A DNA stretch of 64,000 bases, from assembly GCA_012927585.1 (NCBI GenBank), contig JABBOY010000022.1:62001-126000 (forward strand). Direction: 5' to 3'. Below are positions 48,223 to 57,482 of this stretch, in pieces. The notes beneath the pieces were generated by a model. The model saw only the letters and a program-made list of their open reading frames with translations, was not told the DNA's origin and did not search any database. A program made the translations under genes and the position numbers. Source of the stretch: Glaciimonas sp. (GTDB lineage Bacteria > Pseudomonadota > Gammaproteobacteria > Burkholderiales > Burkholderiaceae_D). The number at the start of each line of letters is the position of its first letter. Positions within the stretch are counted from its first letter, which is position 1.

Positions 48223-49455
48223 ATGATAGCTTATAGCAATACTCCGACTAAATTATGGCGTATTGCCTTGACTATCGGTCCTGGACTTGTAGTCATGCTT
48301 GCTGACACGGAGGCAGGTAGTGTGATTACTGCCGCTCAGAGTGGTGCCCAGTGGGGTTATCGGCTGCTGTTGTTACAGTTTCTTATTATTCCGATATTGT
48401 TCATAATACAAGAACTTACTGTAAGGCTTGCCCTTGGCACTGGCAAAGGTTACGGCGAATTGATTCGGCAAAGGTTCGGACATGGGATGGCCTTTTTGTC
48501 GATGTCTACGCTGATTATTAGCTGCTTCGGTGCATTATTGACGCAAATGAGTGGCCTTGCCGGTGTCGGGCAATTATTTGGCGTCCCTATTTGGCAAACG
48601 ATCGTGCTGATTGTCATTCTAATCTTCACAATGATGTGGACCGGCTCTTATCATTCGGTCGAGCGGATCGCGATTTGTTTGGGCCTGTTTGGACTCGCTT
48701 TCTTGGTCGTTGCCTGGAAAGCCCACCCCGACAGCAGACAAATGCTCGCCCAGATAAGGCAAATGCCGTTAAGTGACAAGAATTATCTGTATCTTGTCGC
48801 CGCCAATTTGGGCACAAGTATTATGCCTTGGACCATGTTTTATCAGCAGTCTGCACTGCTTGACAAAGGGCTGTCACTGGTGCATTTGAAAGTGGCTAGA
48901 TATGAGACTTTGTTTGGCGCCATTCTTTGCCAAACGGTCCAGGCTGCGGTGCTGGTGGCGGCAGCAGCCTCCATTGGTCAACGTGGAGCCAGTCTGGAGA
49001 ATGTGCCGCAGATTGCTGAGGCATTTACTGTCGTGCTTGGCGATACGTTCGGACGCATCGTATTTGCCGTCGGGTTAAGTGGTGGCGCCCTAGTCGCCAT
49101 CATTGTGGTATGCCTCACCGCAGCCTGGTCTGTTGGCGAAGTGATTGGGGCTCGCCATTCACTGGAGCAACATCCGACTGAAGCTCCGTGGTTCTATGCA
49201 ACATTCGGCGTCATGCTGGTGGTAGCTGGCGCACTGGTATGTTCAGGGGTCAATTTGGTCCGTCTGTCGATTGCCACAGGTGTTATCAATGCCCTGTTAT
49301 TGCCGATTGTTTTAGTATTTCTCTACGGATTGGCCTGCACCGCACTACCTGAATCTCTACGTCTAAAGGGCAACTACGCAAGTCTGGTTGGCTTGGTTTT
49401 TATTTTAACGGCTGGTTTTGGACTTTACGCCGGTGTCGCAGGGATGTTGGGATGA
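48223..49455 (+). CDS. Nramp-family membrane transporter with altered metal-site motifs
   Basis: The 410-residue protein has about 11 predicted membrane helices and Nramp architecture. Where canonical Nramp has DPGN in helix 1, this has LADTEAGSVITAAQSGAQWG, keeping the Asp but losing the Asn. Where canonical helix 6 has MPH, it has NLGTSIMPWTMFYQQS, keeping the Met but with Trp for His. The consensus of Mn/Fe importers is therefore only half kept, so substrate or coupling may differ. It lies between hflKC and a TerC gene, 42 bases before the latter. Confidence 0.8.
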   Translation: MIAYSNTPTKLWRIALTIGPGLVVMLADTEAGSVITAAQSGAQWGYRLLLLQFLIIPILFIIQELTVRLALGTGKGYGELIRQRFGHGMAFLSMSTLIISCFGALLTQMSGLAGVGQLFGVPIWQTIVLIVILIFTMMWTGSYHSVERIAICLGLFGLAFLVVAWKAHPDSRQMLAQIRQMPLSDKNYLYLVAANLGTSIMPWTMFYQQSALLDKGLSLVHLKVARYETLFGAILCQTVQAAVLVAAAASIGQRGASLENVPQIAEAFTVVLGDTFGRIVFAVGLSGGALVAIIVVCLTAAWSVGEVIGARHSLEQHPTEAPWFYATFGVMLVVAGALVCSGVNLVRLSIATGVINALLLPIVLVFLYGLACTALPESLRLKGNYASLVGLVFILTAGFGLYAGVAGMLG

Positions 49456-49497
49456 TTTTTTAGATCGTATTTTGGCCGCAACTTGGAGTAAAGAATA

Positions 49498-50868
49498 ATG
49501 GAATTTGATGGTGTAATGCACGCGCTTGGGATGGTGTTCCAAGTGTTTCTCCTTGATCTGATCCTGAGCGGCGACAATGCGGTCGTGATTGCACTTGCGT
49601 GCCGGTCGCTTCCACCGCAGCAAATGCGCAAAGTGATTCTGATTGGTACGGGCACTGCCATTTTTCTACGCGTCATATTAACAACTGTTATTACGTACCT
49701 ACTCAGCATTCCATCGCTTCGGCTGATAGGCGGATTAATGCTGATCTACATTGCCATCAAGCTCATTATGGAAGAGGAGGCGGAAGCCGAAGAGGAATTA
49801 GAACATCAGGTAGCTAACGATGCCATCACAATCAGTGAAGAAAATACAACAACAAATAAAATGTGGTCAACAGTCGGTATCGTGGTCGTAGCCGACTTGG
49901 TGATGAGTGTGGACAATGTTGTCGCTTTGGCTGCTGCTGTGCAAGGTAGTGTTTTCTTTCTGGTTCTCGGTCTGCTATTCAGCGTTCCACTATTAATGTA
50001 TGGCAGCCTTTATGTCACCAAATTACTGAATCGTTACCCGATCTTGGTACCGGCTGTGGGCGCCCTATTGGGTTGGATTGCGGGAGATATCAGCATGTCA
50101 GACCCGCTGATTGCTAATTGGATTAATACACAATCGCCAGCACTCGCAATCGTAATGCCATTGCTTTGCGCAGTTTTTGTTCTTTTGCAAAGCAAAATAC
50201 TGAAAGAAAATCGTCATAATCAAGACATCAAAATTTCGGGCCAGGCCCCGAAAGCACCTCTTTCTTCGCTGATACTGTCCATGAATGAGTCATCATCCGT
50301 GGCCATAAAAGCGAAACACGTTTCTTCGAATTTTGTTCCGAAAAGTGCATCAGGACAATCTCAGCCTAACTATGCAGCACAAATAATGGTAGTTGAAAAT
50401 GGGCTTAATATCCCAGCGAAAAACAGTCCAGTAACAAGCACTATGGTGACTAAAGCTCCTGAATATCCATGGCACAAACAATTACCTTTTTCATTGCCTG
50501 GTTTGAAGCGAAGCGCTTTGATTGTTGCTGCGATTTCGATTGTTTTAATCGTCTTCTTTCTATTCAACTATTTTAGTAAAAATTTTATGCCCGTGCCAGG
50601 GCAGTTAATTCGTTACGATTGCCCAGGATTTCGCGGGATGTTTTCTCTCTATTACAAACAAGGGGGAGAGGAAATTCAGATTCGTTCCAATGGTAATGTG
50701 ATTGATGGCGTTATTCATTATGGAAAAATTGACTGGAAAAATTATAACGACGCAAGTGCTGCAGTTGGATTTATGCCACCCCAAGAAATAGTCAGTTATG
50801 CTAAATCAGTACAAATAAATGGTGGAAATTTTGTTGAGATAATGTGTCCGCGCATTGAAAATCCTTAA
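49498..50868 (+). CDS. TerC-family membrane protein with extra C-terminal domain
   Basis: The 456-residue protein starts with a TerC domain (about 1-230): FLLDLILSGDNAVVIALACR and VVVADLVMSVDNVVALAAAV carry the paired acidic GDN/VDN motifs. A low-complexity linker (about 230-330) leads to an extra membrane helix (about 340-360, ALIVAAISIVLIVFFLFNYF) and a C-terminal domain of about 95 residues with two cysteines (IRYDCPGFRG and VEIMCPRIEN). TerC proteins handle Mn in several bacteria. The tail is unlike ordinary TerC and slightly recalls MliC-like domains, at low confidence. Confidence 0.82.
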   Translation: MEFDGVMHALGMVFQVFLLDLILSGDNAVVIALACRSLPPQQMRKVILIGTGTAIFLRVILTTVITYLLSIPSLRLIGGLMLIYIAIKLIMEEEAEAEEELEHQVANDAITISEENTTTNKMWSTVGIVVVADLVMSVDNVVALAAAVQGSVFFLVLGLLFSVPLLMYGSLYVTKLLNRYPILVPAVGALLGWIAGDISMSDPLIANWINTQSPALAIVMPLLCAVFVLLQSKILKENRHNQDIKISGQAPKAPLSSLILSMNESSSVAIKAKHVSSNFVPKSASGQSQPNYAAQIMVVENGLNIPAKNSPVTSTMVTKAPEYPWHKQLPFSLPGLKRSALIVAAISIVLIVFFLFNYFSKNFMPVPGQLIRYDCPGFRGMFSLYYKQGGEEIQIRSNGNVIDGVIHYGKIDWKNYNDASAAVGFMPPQEIVSYAKSVQINGGNFVEIMCPRIENP

Positions 50869-51226
50869 ATTTTGCAGATGACTCAACAGAGCATGCCCCC
50901 GGAAATATTGGATATGACTGCCGCGTGAATGATGTAATGAGTCCAGCGGCTGAGTTGGGGGATTGCCTTATTTATTGACGGCGCCCGTGGCACTTAATAC
51001 CGTATGCTTTTGCTTTTACTGCCTCTGTACGGGCGTGGGTACGGGCAGCGTAAACTGGGCGTTCGGCGCAGATTTACTCGCGTCCTGCATTGCGATTCTT
51101 TTGGCAGGTAGCAATTGTGAAGCGATGGCAAATCACCACTGCGGCGCACGAAACATAGATTTCTTACTATCAACGATCTTTTCCATCGGAACGGTTCGCT
51201 GTGCATGACACCTCACTGGAAAACCG
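50869..51226. other. Gap between TerC gene and ATP-grasp gene
   Basis: This 358-base region separates two unrelated same-strand units. A weak 81-codon frame at 50963-51208 has no family features. Promoter sequences for the ATP-grasp operon are presumed here; I see no terminator. Confidence 0.4.
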
Positions 51227-52462
51227 ATGTCCGACAATATTGGATCTGCAGCACACCCCTTTCCCCCTCTTATCGGGGTCGCCCCTCTAATGCGACGCGC
51301 CTTCCTCAACGAGGATCTTAAGCCGTTGGGAGCGGAGTTGCTGGCACGTGCCCAGGCAAATCCCGCAGATGCCCATGCTTACCTGGATTTTTCAACCGTG
51401 CTGCAACTGACCAACAATCGGGAAAGTGCGCTAGCGGTGCAGGCGCAAGCGATTGAACTTCAGGCTCTATACTCGTTGCCGGCACGTCAGTCAGCGCCTG
51501 GTCTGCGTCTACTGGTGATTATGGGACTGGGCGATCTGATGTCAAATACGCCTATTGAATTTCTGTTGGAAGACTCGGATGTTTCCTTGGACATGCTGTA
51601 TCTCACTCTGGAATCGGCGTGGCCGGAAACCGTCCCGGATCATGATGTGATGATGGTGGCGGTGGCTGAATCCGCAGATAACCAGCCTTTGCTCCAGCGT
51701 CTTGCCGGATTTGTCGCCAACTGGCCGCGCCCGGTTATCAACCTGCCCGAATACATTGCCGTCCTCTCGCGCGATGGCGTCTGCGCCGCCTTGCAAAATA
51801 GTCCCAATCTTGACATGCCGATCACAGTACGCATTGAACGAGCAGCGTTGCAGGCGCTGGGCGCTGGCGCAACGACAGTCGGCGCGCTTCTGCCACAGGA
51901 CGATTTCCCATTGATCGTGCGACCTATCGGTTCACACGCTGGTCAAAACCTGGAAAAAATGATGCACTGTGACGATGTCGCCGACTATCTGGCGCGGGTT
52001 GATGCAGAACAATTCTACGTGTCGCGGTTTGTCGATTATCGCAGCGCCGACGGCTTGTTTCGCAAATATCGGATCGCTCTGATCGAGGGACGATCTTTCG
52101 TGTGTCATTTCGCGGTGTCCGCGCACTGGATGATTCACTACCTCAATGCGGGAATGGACGCAAGCGCTGAAAAGCGCGCGGAAGAAGCCGCATGCATGGC
52201 CAATTTCGATGCGGAATTCGCCCTGCGTCACGCACCGGCCTTGCACGCCATTTACCAGCGCATGGGGCTTCCCTACCTGGGGATCGATTGTGCTGAAACC
52301 AGTGCGGGCGATTTACTCATCTTCGAGATCGATAACGCGATGGTCGTCCACGCCATGGATGACGAACACATGTATCCGTATAAGAAACCGGCCATGCAAA
52401 AAGTGTTTACAGCATTTCGCCAGATGCTGGAGAACGCCCGCCATACGACAGTGGTAGGCTGA
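51227..52462 (+). CDS. TPR-like/ATP-grasp ligase of unknown substrate
   Basis: The 411-residue protein has a helical TPR-like N-terminus (about 20-85, LLARAQANPADAHAYLDFST, ALAVQAQAIELQALYSL), a middle preATP-grasp-like part (LRLLVIMGLGDLMSNTPIEF) and a RimK/glutathione-synthetase-like ATP-grasp (about 190-400) with FPLIVRPIGSHAGQNLEKM, YVSRFVDYRSADGLFRKYRI, and the metal-binding GDLLIFEIDNAMVVHAMD. ATP-grasp enzymes of this type join a carboxylate to an amine or thiol. The next gene, three bases on, encodes a PLP enzyme. The product of the pair is unknown. Confidence 0.8.
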   Translation: MSDNIGSAAHPFPPLIGVAPLMRRAFLNEDLKPLGAELLARAQANPADAHAYLDFSTVLQLTNNRESALAVQAQAIELQALYSLPARQSAPGLRLLVIMGLGDLMSNTPIEFLLEDSDVSLDMLYLTLESAWPETVPDHDVMMVAVAESADNQPLLQRLAGFVANWPRPVINLPEYIAVLSRDGVCAALQNSPNLDMPITVRIERAALQALGAGATTVGALLPQDDFPLIVRPIGSHAGQNLEKMMHCDDVADYLARVDAEQFYVSRFVDYRSADGLFRKYRIALIEGRSFVCHFAVSAHWMIHYLNAGMDASAEKRAEEAACMANFDAEFALRHAPALHAIYQRMGLPYLGIDCAETSAGDLLIFEIDNAMVVHAMDDEHMYPYKKPAMQKVFTAFRQMLENARHTTVVG

Positions 52463-52464
52463 GT

Positions 52465-53985
52465 TTGTTAAACGAGCTACCGCCACAGACGCTTCCCATC
52501 ACGCTGCCCAGTACATCTGCTTTACTGGTCTCGGGTGGCGACACGCGCATCGTGCTCGACCCCATTTCCGGCCTGTCGATGTATGGCTGTCGTCCCTACC
52601 CGGACCCAGACCTGGTTGCGCTCGGGTCGTCTACGGCGTCCGTGATTTCGGAAGCCGGGATCGCGGCGTCCAGCGCCCTGCGCCAAACCTGCCTGGATCA
52701 ATTGCAGCACCAATCCGCGATATCGGTTTACGCAACGCACGTGGAACGGCTGCGCTCGGAATTGCTGCTGCTGTGCGGTTTTTCTTGGGCTGACGGCGTC
52801 AATGTTGTATTGGCCGCCTCGGGGACCGATCTGCACTTGCTGACGGCCCAATGGCTAAGACCGCAGCGCACGGTGATGATCATGCCCACAGAAACCGGGA
52901 GCGGACTACCGGCGGCAGTGCAAGGCCAACATTTCAATCGCCGCTCCGCTTGCGGCGGTACAGTCCCGATCGGAACCTTGGTGAGCGACTGGCAGGGCGA
53001 TCTTTTCACACTATCGGCCCGCGCAGCGGATGGCACGTTGCACGACTGCGCCCGGGTTGATGCCGAATGCGTCGCCCGTGTGACCGAAGCGGCCGAAGCA
53101 GGCCAGCAAGTGCTGCTGATATTGACCGACGTGAGCAAAACGGGCCTGATGGCGCCGAGTATCGAGACAGTCCTGGCCTTGAAGCGGCGTTGGCAGACGC
53201 AAGTAGAGGTGCTGGTGGATGCGTGTCAATTTCGGCTTTCAGCCAAAACGATACAGGCTTATATTTCCCAAAACTGGATGGTGGCGCTAACCGGGTCGAA
53301 GTTCATAGCCGGCCCGACTTTCAGCGGCGCCCTGATTATTCCGCCCGCTACCGCGGCCCGTTATCGAGATAATGCGCTGCATCCTGGTGCGCGCGCTTAT
53401 TCCAGTGCTGCCGATTGGCCTTTGGGCTGGTTGGCGGGTCGGTTCTTGTTGGCAAACCCGAATTTCGGCCTGTTGTTGCGATGGGAAGCGGCAATCACGG
53501 AACTCCGAAGCTTTTGTACGGTTCCAGAGCCGTGTATTACGGCGTTTTTGCGCCGCTTTGCGAAAGCAGTGCGCGAGCGTCTGGCGCGCGATGTCTGCTT
53601 TGAAGCGTTGCCAGTATCGGTGCTATGTCGCCGCGCACTATTTAACGAAGACGAACAACAACGCTGGGACACCGAACAAACCATTTTTCCTTTTCTACTG
53701 CACGTACCTGACGGCCCCACTGGCAGCCGGCTTTTAGATCGTGCAGAAACCGAACGGCTGTATCAAGTGTTATGTATTCCCGGCGCGGACAGTGGGACGC
53801 GTCGCTTTCAATTGGGGCAGCCGGTTCCTTGCGGTAATCGTGAAGGGGTGCCGATTAGTGCATTGCGGCTATGTGTGAGCGCGCCCATGATTGTGGCCGC
53901 GTGCCGAGATGCAGGTGCTGACGCGGTGATCGCCGATGCGATCGCTGCTTTGGATAAAATCAATCATATTCTCTTGGCAATCTGA
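52465..53985 (+). CDS. PLP-dependent (class V aminotransferase-like) protein of unknown function
   Basis: The 506-residue protein resembles fold-type I class V enzymes: VLAASGTDLHLLTAQWL, a cofactor Asp in VEVLVDACQFRLSAK, and the probable Schiff-base lysine in VALTGSKFIAGPTFSGALII. The N-terminal region (LDPISGLSMYGCRPYPDPDL) and a long C-terminal part do not match a named family that I know. TTG 52465 follows the ATP-grasp stop by two bases, so the genes are coupled. It is convergent with ureC. Confidence 0.72.
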   Translation: MLNELPPQTLPITLPSTSALLVSGGDTRIVLDPISGLSMYGCRPYPDPDLVALGSSTASVISEAGIAASSALRQTCLDQLQHQSAISVYATHVERLRSELLLLCGFSWADGVNVVLAASGTDLHLLTAQWLRPQRTVMIMPTETGSGLPAAVQGQHFNRRSACGGTVPIGTLVSDWQGDLFTLSARAADGTLHDCARVDAECVARVTEAAEAGQQVLLILTDVSKTGLMAPSIETVLALKRRWQTQVEVLVDACQFRLSAKTIQAYISQNWMVALTGSKFIAGPTFSGALIIPPATAARYRDNALHPGARAYSSAADWPLGWLAGRFLLANPNFGLLLRWEAAITELRSFCTVPEPCITAFLRRFAKAVRERLARDVCFEALPVSVLCRRALFNEDEQQRWDTEQTIFPFLLHVPDGPTGSRLLDRAETERLYQVLCIPGADSGTRRFQLGQPVPCGNREGVPISALRLCVSAPMIVAACRDAGADAVIADAIAALDKINHILLAI

Positions 53986-54135
53986 TGCGCTGCAAACGTA
54001 TTGTCGGAGCATCATCGGTGGACAATCCAAACCAAGATAGCTTTTCAGGAATTGATATTTTCCCGTCGGGTTCGATTTCCATTTGGATCTCACTGGATTA
54101 AGCATCCGGCGCCACCACCAAAATGGTATATCTGC

Positions 54136-55869
54136 TCAAAAAAGAAAATAGCGCTGCGCCATCGGTAGCACCTGGGCCGGTTCGCACACCAGCAATTCGC
54201 CATTGGCGCGGACTTCATAGGTTTCTGGGTCGACTTTCATCTGCGGCGCCAGATCATTGTGAATCATGTCGCTCTTGCGCAAATGCCGCATATTTTTGAC
54301 CGCAATTAAGGTCTTGTTCAGTTGCAATTGTTCGCCGATACCGAGATCAATGGCTGCTTGCGAGACAAAGGTAAATGACTTTTTCAGGCCGCCGCCAAAG
54401 GCGCCGAACATCATCCGGTAATGCACCGGCTGCGGCGTCGGAATCGAGGCATTCGGATCGCCCATTTGGGCAGCGGCGATCATCCCGCCTTTCAGGATCA
54501 TCGATGGCTTGACGCCGAAGAATGCCGGCTTCCACAACACGATGTCGGCAATCTTGCCCACTTCGAGCGAACCAACTACGTGCGAAATGCCGTGCGTGAG
54601 CGCCGGGTTGATAGTGTATTTGGCGATGTATCGCTTGGCGCGAAAGTTGTCGTTGGTGGATTTATCCTGCACCGTAGAATCTGACTCTCTGCCAGCAGGC
54701 GGCTTGAGCCAGCCGCGTTGCGTTTTCATCTTGTGCGCGGTTTGCCAGGTGCGCATGATGACTTCGCCGACGCGGCCCATCGCTTGCGAATCGGACGACA
54801 TCATGCTGATCGCGCCAAGGTCATGCAGGATATCTTCGGCCGCAATGGTCTCGCGCCGGATGCGCGATTCGGCAAAAGCGATATCTTCCGCAATTGCCGG
54901 ATCGAGGTGATGGCACACCATCAGCATGTCCAGATGTTCATCCAGCGTATTAACGGTGTAAGGCCGGGTCGGGTTGGTCGATGAGGGCAGCACATTGTCT
55001 TGCCCCACCGCGGCGATGATGTCGGGCGCATGGCCGCCGCCCGCGCCTTCGGTGTGAAAGGTGTGGATGGTGCGATCCTTGAAGGCTGCCAGCGTGTGTT
55101 CCAGAAAACCGCCTTCATTGAGCGTGTCGGAATGAATCGCCACTTGCACATCCATCCGATCCGCCACCGACAGGCAATTGTCGATCGCGGCCGGGGTGCT
55201 GCCCCAATCTTCGTGCAGCTTCAGACCAATTGCGCCGGCGTTGACTTGCTCTTCCAGCGGAGTCGGCAGGCTGACATTGCCTTTGCCAAAAAAGCCGAGA
55301 TTCATTGGAAAAGCGTCAGCGGCCATCAGCATCGAATGCAAATGCCAGGGTCCCGGCGTGCAGGTCGTAGCGGCAGTGCCAACGGCGGGCCCGGTGCCGC
55401 CGCCCAGCATGGTCGTCACGCCCGACATCAACGCTTCTTCGATTTGCTGCGGACAGATGAAGTGGATATGCGCATCGATGCCGCCGGCGGTGACGATCAA
55501 GCCTTCGCCGGCAATGATTTCGGTCGCGCCGCCAATGGCCATGGTGACGTTGGATTGAATGTCTGGATTGCCTGCTTTGCCGATGGCAGCGATCAAGCCA
55601 TTTTTCAAGCCGATATCGGCTTTGACGATGCCCCAGTGGTCGAGAATTACCGCATTGGTGATGACCGTATCCATCACGTCGGCATGGTTGCGTTGCGACT
55701 GGCCCATGCCGTCGCGAATCACTTTGCCGCCGCCGAATTTGACTTCTTCGCCGTAAGTGGCAAAGTCTTTTTCAATCTCGATAAAGAGTTCGGTATCGGC
55801 CAAACGGATACGGTCGCCTGTGGTGGGGCCGAACATTTCTGCATAGGCTTGGCGAGAAATTGTGCTCAT
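54136..55869 (-). CDS. ureC: Urease alpha subunit
   Basis: The 577-residue protein holds the nickel site: [12 protein letters not shown], the carbamylated Lys in [26 protein letters not shown] and the flap [13 protein letters not shown]. It hydrolyses urea to ammonia and carbamate. A short insertion around [15 protein letters not shown] makes it slightly longer than the usual 567-571 residues. It overlaps ureB by four bases and ends the operon. The next gene is convergent and unrelated, so ureE, ureF and ureG are not downstream. Confidence 0.98.
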   Translation of the reverse strand: MSTISRQAYAEMFGPTTGDRIRLADTELFIEIEKDFATYGEEVKFGGGKVIRDGMGQSQRNHADVMDTVITNAVILDHWGIVKADIGLKNGLIAAIGKAGNPDIQSNVTMAIGGATEIIAGEGLIVTAGGIDAHIHFICPQQIEEALMSGVTTMLGGGTGPAVGTAATTCTPGPWHLHSMLMAADAFPMNLGFFGKGNVSLPTPLEEQVNAGAIGLKLHEDWGSTPAAIDNCLSVADRMDVQVAIHSDTLNEGGFLEHTLAAFKDRTIHTFHTEGAGGGHAPDIIAAVGQDNVLPSSTNPTRPYTVNTLDEHLDMLMVCHHLDPAIAEDIAFAESRIRRETIAAEDILHDLGAISMMSSDSQAMGRVGEVIMRTWQTAHKMKTQRGWLKPPAGRESDSTVQDKSTNDNFRAKRYIAKYTINPALTHGISHVVGSLEVGKIADIVLWKPAFFGVKPSMILKGGMIAAAQMGDPNASIPTPQPVHYRMMFGAFGGGLKKSFTFVSQAAIDLGIGEQLQLNKTLIAVKNMRHLRKSDMIHNDLAPQMKVDPETYEVRANGELLVCEPAQVLPMAQRYFLF

Positions 55870-56174
55870 TTTAACTTTCCCATTACTTTGCCATTGAAGC
55901 CGTAGACCACGCGATCGCCACCCAACGCAACCAGCTCGATGGTACGGTGCTGGCCGGGCTCAAATCGGACTGCCGTGCCGGCCGCGATATTAAGTCGCAT
56001 GCCGTAAGTTGCGTCGCGCTCAAACTGCAAGGCCGGATTGGCTTCAAAAAAATGGAAATGCGAACCCACCTGGATCGGCCGGTCGCCGCTATTGGCCACC
56101 TTCACCGTAGCCGTCCGCATGCCGACATTGAGTTCTATCTCGCCGGGTTCAATCAGCATTTCGCCTGGGATCAT
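55866..56174 (-). CDS. ureB: Urease beta subunit
   Basis: The 102-residue protein starts [20 protein letters not shown] and contains [20 protein letters not shown] and [15 protein letters not shown], the standard UreB sequence. It forms the (UreABC)3 structural enzyme. It lies 10 bases after ureA and overlaps ureC by four. Confidence 0.98.
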   Translation of the reverse strand: MIPGEMLIEPGEIELNVGMRTATVKVANSGDRPIQVGSHFHFFEANPALQFERDATYGMRLNIAAGTAVRFEPGQHRTIELVALGGDRVVYGFNGKVMGKLK

Positions 56175-56184
56175 GGAAAGCCTT

Positions 56185-56487
56185 TTATGGAATCGGATTA
56201 TGGACGGTGACCAGCTTGCTGCCGTCGGGGAAAGTCGCTTCGACTTGTATATCCGGGATCATCTCGGCGATGCCGTCCATCACATCGGCACGGGTAAGAA
56301 TTTTGCTGCCGTCCGACATCAATTCAGCCACTGTTTTACCATCGCGCGCACCTTCCATGATGGCGGCGGAAATCAGCGCAATGGATTCGGGATAATTGAG
56401 TTTCAGGCCACGTGCCTTGCGGCGTTCTGCCAGCAAGCCCGCTGTAAAGATCAGCAACTTATCTTTTTCTCTGGGGGTCAAGTCCAT
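56185..56487 (-). CDS. ureA: Urease gamma subunit
   Basis: The 100-residue protein starts [20 protein letters not shown] and contains [20 protein letters not shown] and [16 protein letters not shown], the standard UreA sequence. ATG 56487 is preceded by GGAGAT. A REP-like hairpin array separates it from ureD upstream. Confidence 0.98.
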   Translation of the reverse strand: MDLTPREKDKLLIFTAGLLAERRKARGLKLNYPESIALISAAIMEGARDGKTVAELMSDGSKILTRADVMDGIAEMIPDIQVEATFPDGSKLVTVHNPIP

Positions 56488-56527
56488 CGTATCTCCATTT
56501 TTTTGCAGCTTGGGCTAACGCCTTATC

Positions 56528-56570
56528 AGCCCAACATTGTGCGCAGAATGTTGGGCTGCGCAAGCGCAGC
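56528..56570. repeat. Adjacent hairpins between ureD and ureA
   Basis: AGCCCAACATT (56528-56538) pairs exactly with AATGTTGGGCT (56547-56557), and the overlapping GCTGCGC (56555-56561) pairs with GCGCAGC (56564-56570). It looks like a third type of REP element. There is no T-run on the minus strand, so the operon is probably not terminated here, although expression could be tuned. Confidence 0.65.
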
Positions 56571-56593
56571 ACCAACCTACGCAAACCGACTCG

Positions 56594-57475
56594 TCAGGTA
56601 TTCCAGATGCGCGGAACAACTGCCGCGCAAGCCATACATTCCGGTCGAAGATGCTGCCATACGCACAGCATTACACGGCGTGCAGTCTCGCTGGAATCGC
56701 CCAGATAGCGCGCTACCAATACCGCTTTCAACTGGCTGATGCCAAACGCGTTTGGGTTGCCACTGATTACCGCAACTTCTTGCCGAATCGCGTTCAGCAA
56801 TGATACCGGCAGCGATTTTCCTGCCGCGATCAGGGTCGCACATACGGTCTTGCCGGATAACCCCAGCGAGCTAAACATGGATGCACTGCCGCCCGACAAT
56901 GCGCCTTGCTCCCACCAGATCAAATGCCCATCGCGCCGGATGCTGGTGCGTTGCGTCACTTTGCCGCTATTGAACGATTCACCCGATGCGGTACGGCCAA
57001 AGCACAATATCTCGCACCCAATATAACGGGCGTCCTTGGCGAGCGAGATCGACTGCGTCAACGCAACCTGCGCTGCATCAAAAAAGATAGTCTCTTGCGG
57101 CAGCCATTCCAGCTTGGCGCCGGCGCCAAGCTCCAGACTGATATCTTGCCGCGAAATGCGGCCGTTGGCCTTGTACCATTTGGCGGCGCCGGGCGTAGTG
57201 AGGAAAGCGTGTGCGGCGTCGCCTGCTTTCGCTACCAGCGTCAAAGCGTCGCCACCCACCACGCCACCGGGCGGATGCACCACAATCGCGTGGCACACCT
57301 GCGCACCTTCCGGGTACAGCGGTTTTTGTACCCGCAGCGGGCCGCAGTGAGTCCGTTCGATCAAGCGCGTGGTGCCTGCATCGTCGGCAAAACCCAATAC
57401 CAGCCGGGCTTGCCAATGAGACGTAGGCGACGCCGCATCGGCATTTGCAAAGTCAGCGGCTTCATTAATTTTCAT
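56594..57475 (-). CDS. ureD: Urease accessory protein UreD
   Basis: The 293-residue protein matches UreD/UreH: LIERTHCGPLRVQKPLYPEG, VVHPPGGVVGGDALTL, TTPGAAKWYKANGR and the typical ending CAAVVPRIWNT. UreD binds apo-urease and helps deliver nickel with UreF and UreG. It begins seven bases after urtE, linking the transport and enzyme halves into one operon. Confidence 0.95.
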   Translation of the reverse strand: MKINEAADFANADAASPTSHWQARLVLGFADDAGTTRLIERTHCGPLRVQKPLYPEGAQVCHAIVVHPPGGVVGGDALTLVAKAGDAAHAFLTTPGAAKWYKANGRISRQDISLELGAGAKLEWLPQETIFFDAAQVALTQSISLAKDARYIGCEILCFGRTASGESFNSGKVTQRTSIRRDGHLIWWEQGALSGGSASMFSSLGLSGKTVCATLIAAGKSLPVSLLNAIRQEVAVISGNPNAFGISQLKAVLVARYLGDSSETARRVMLCVWQHLRPECMACAAVVPRIWNT

Positions 57476-57482
57476 AATGAAA

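Noticed and set aside
50963-51208. An 81-codon hydrophobic frame between the TerC and ATP-grasp genes
   Set aside because: No convincing ribosome site or family pattern; the frame is probably fortuitous.
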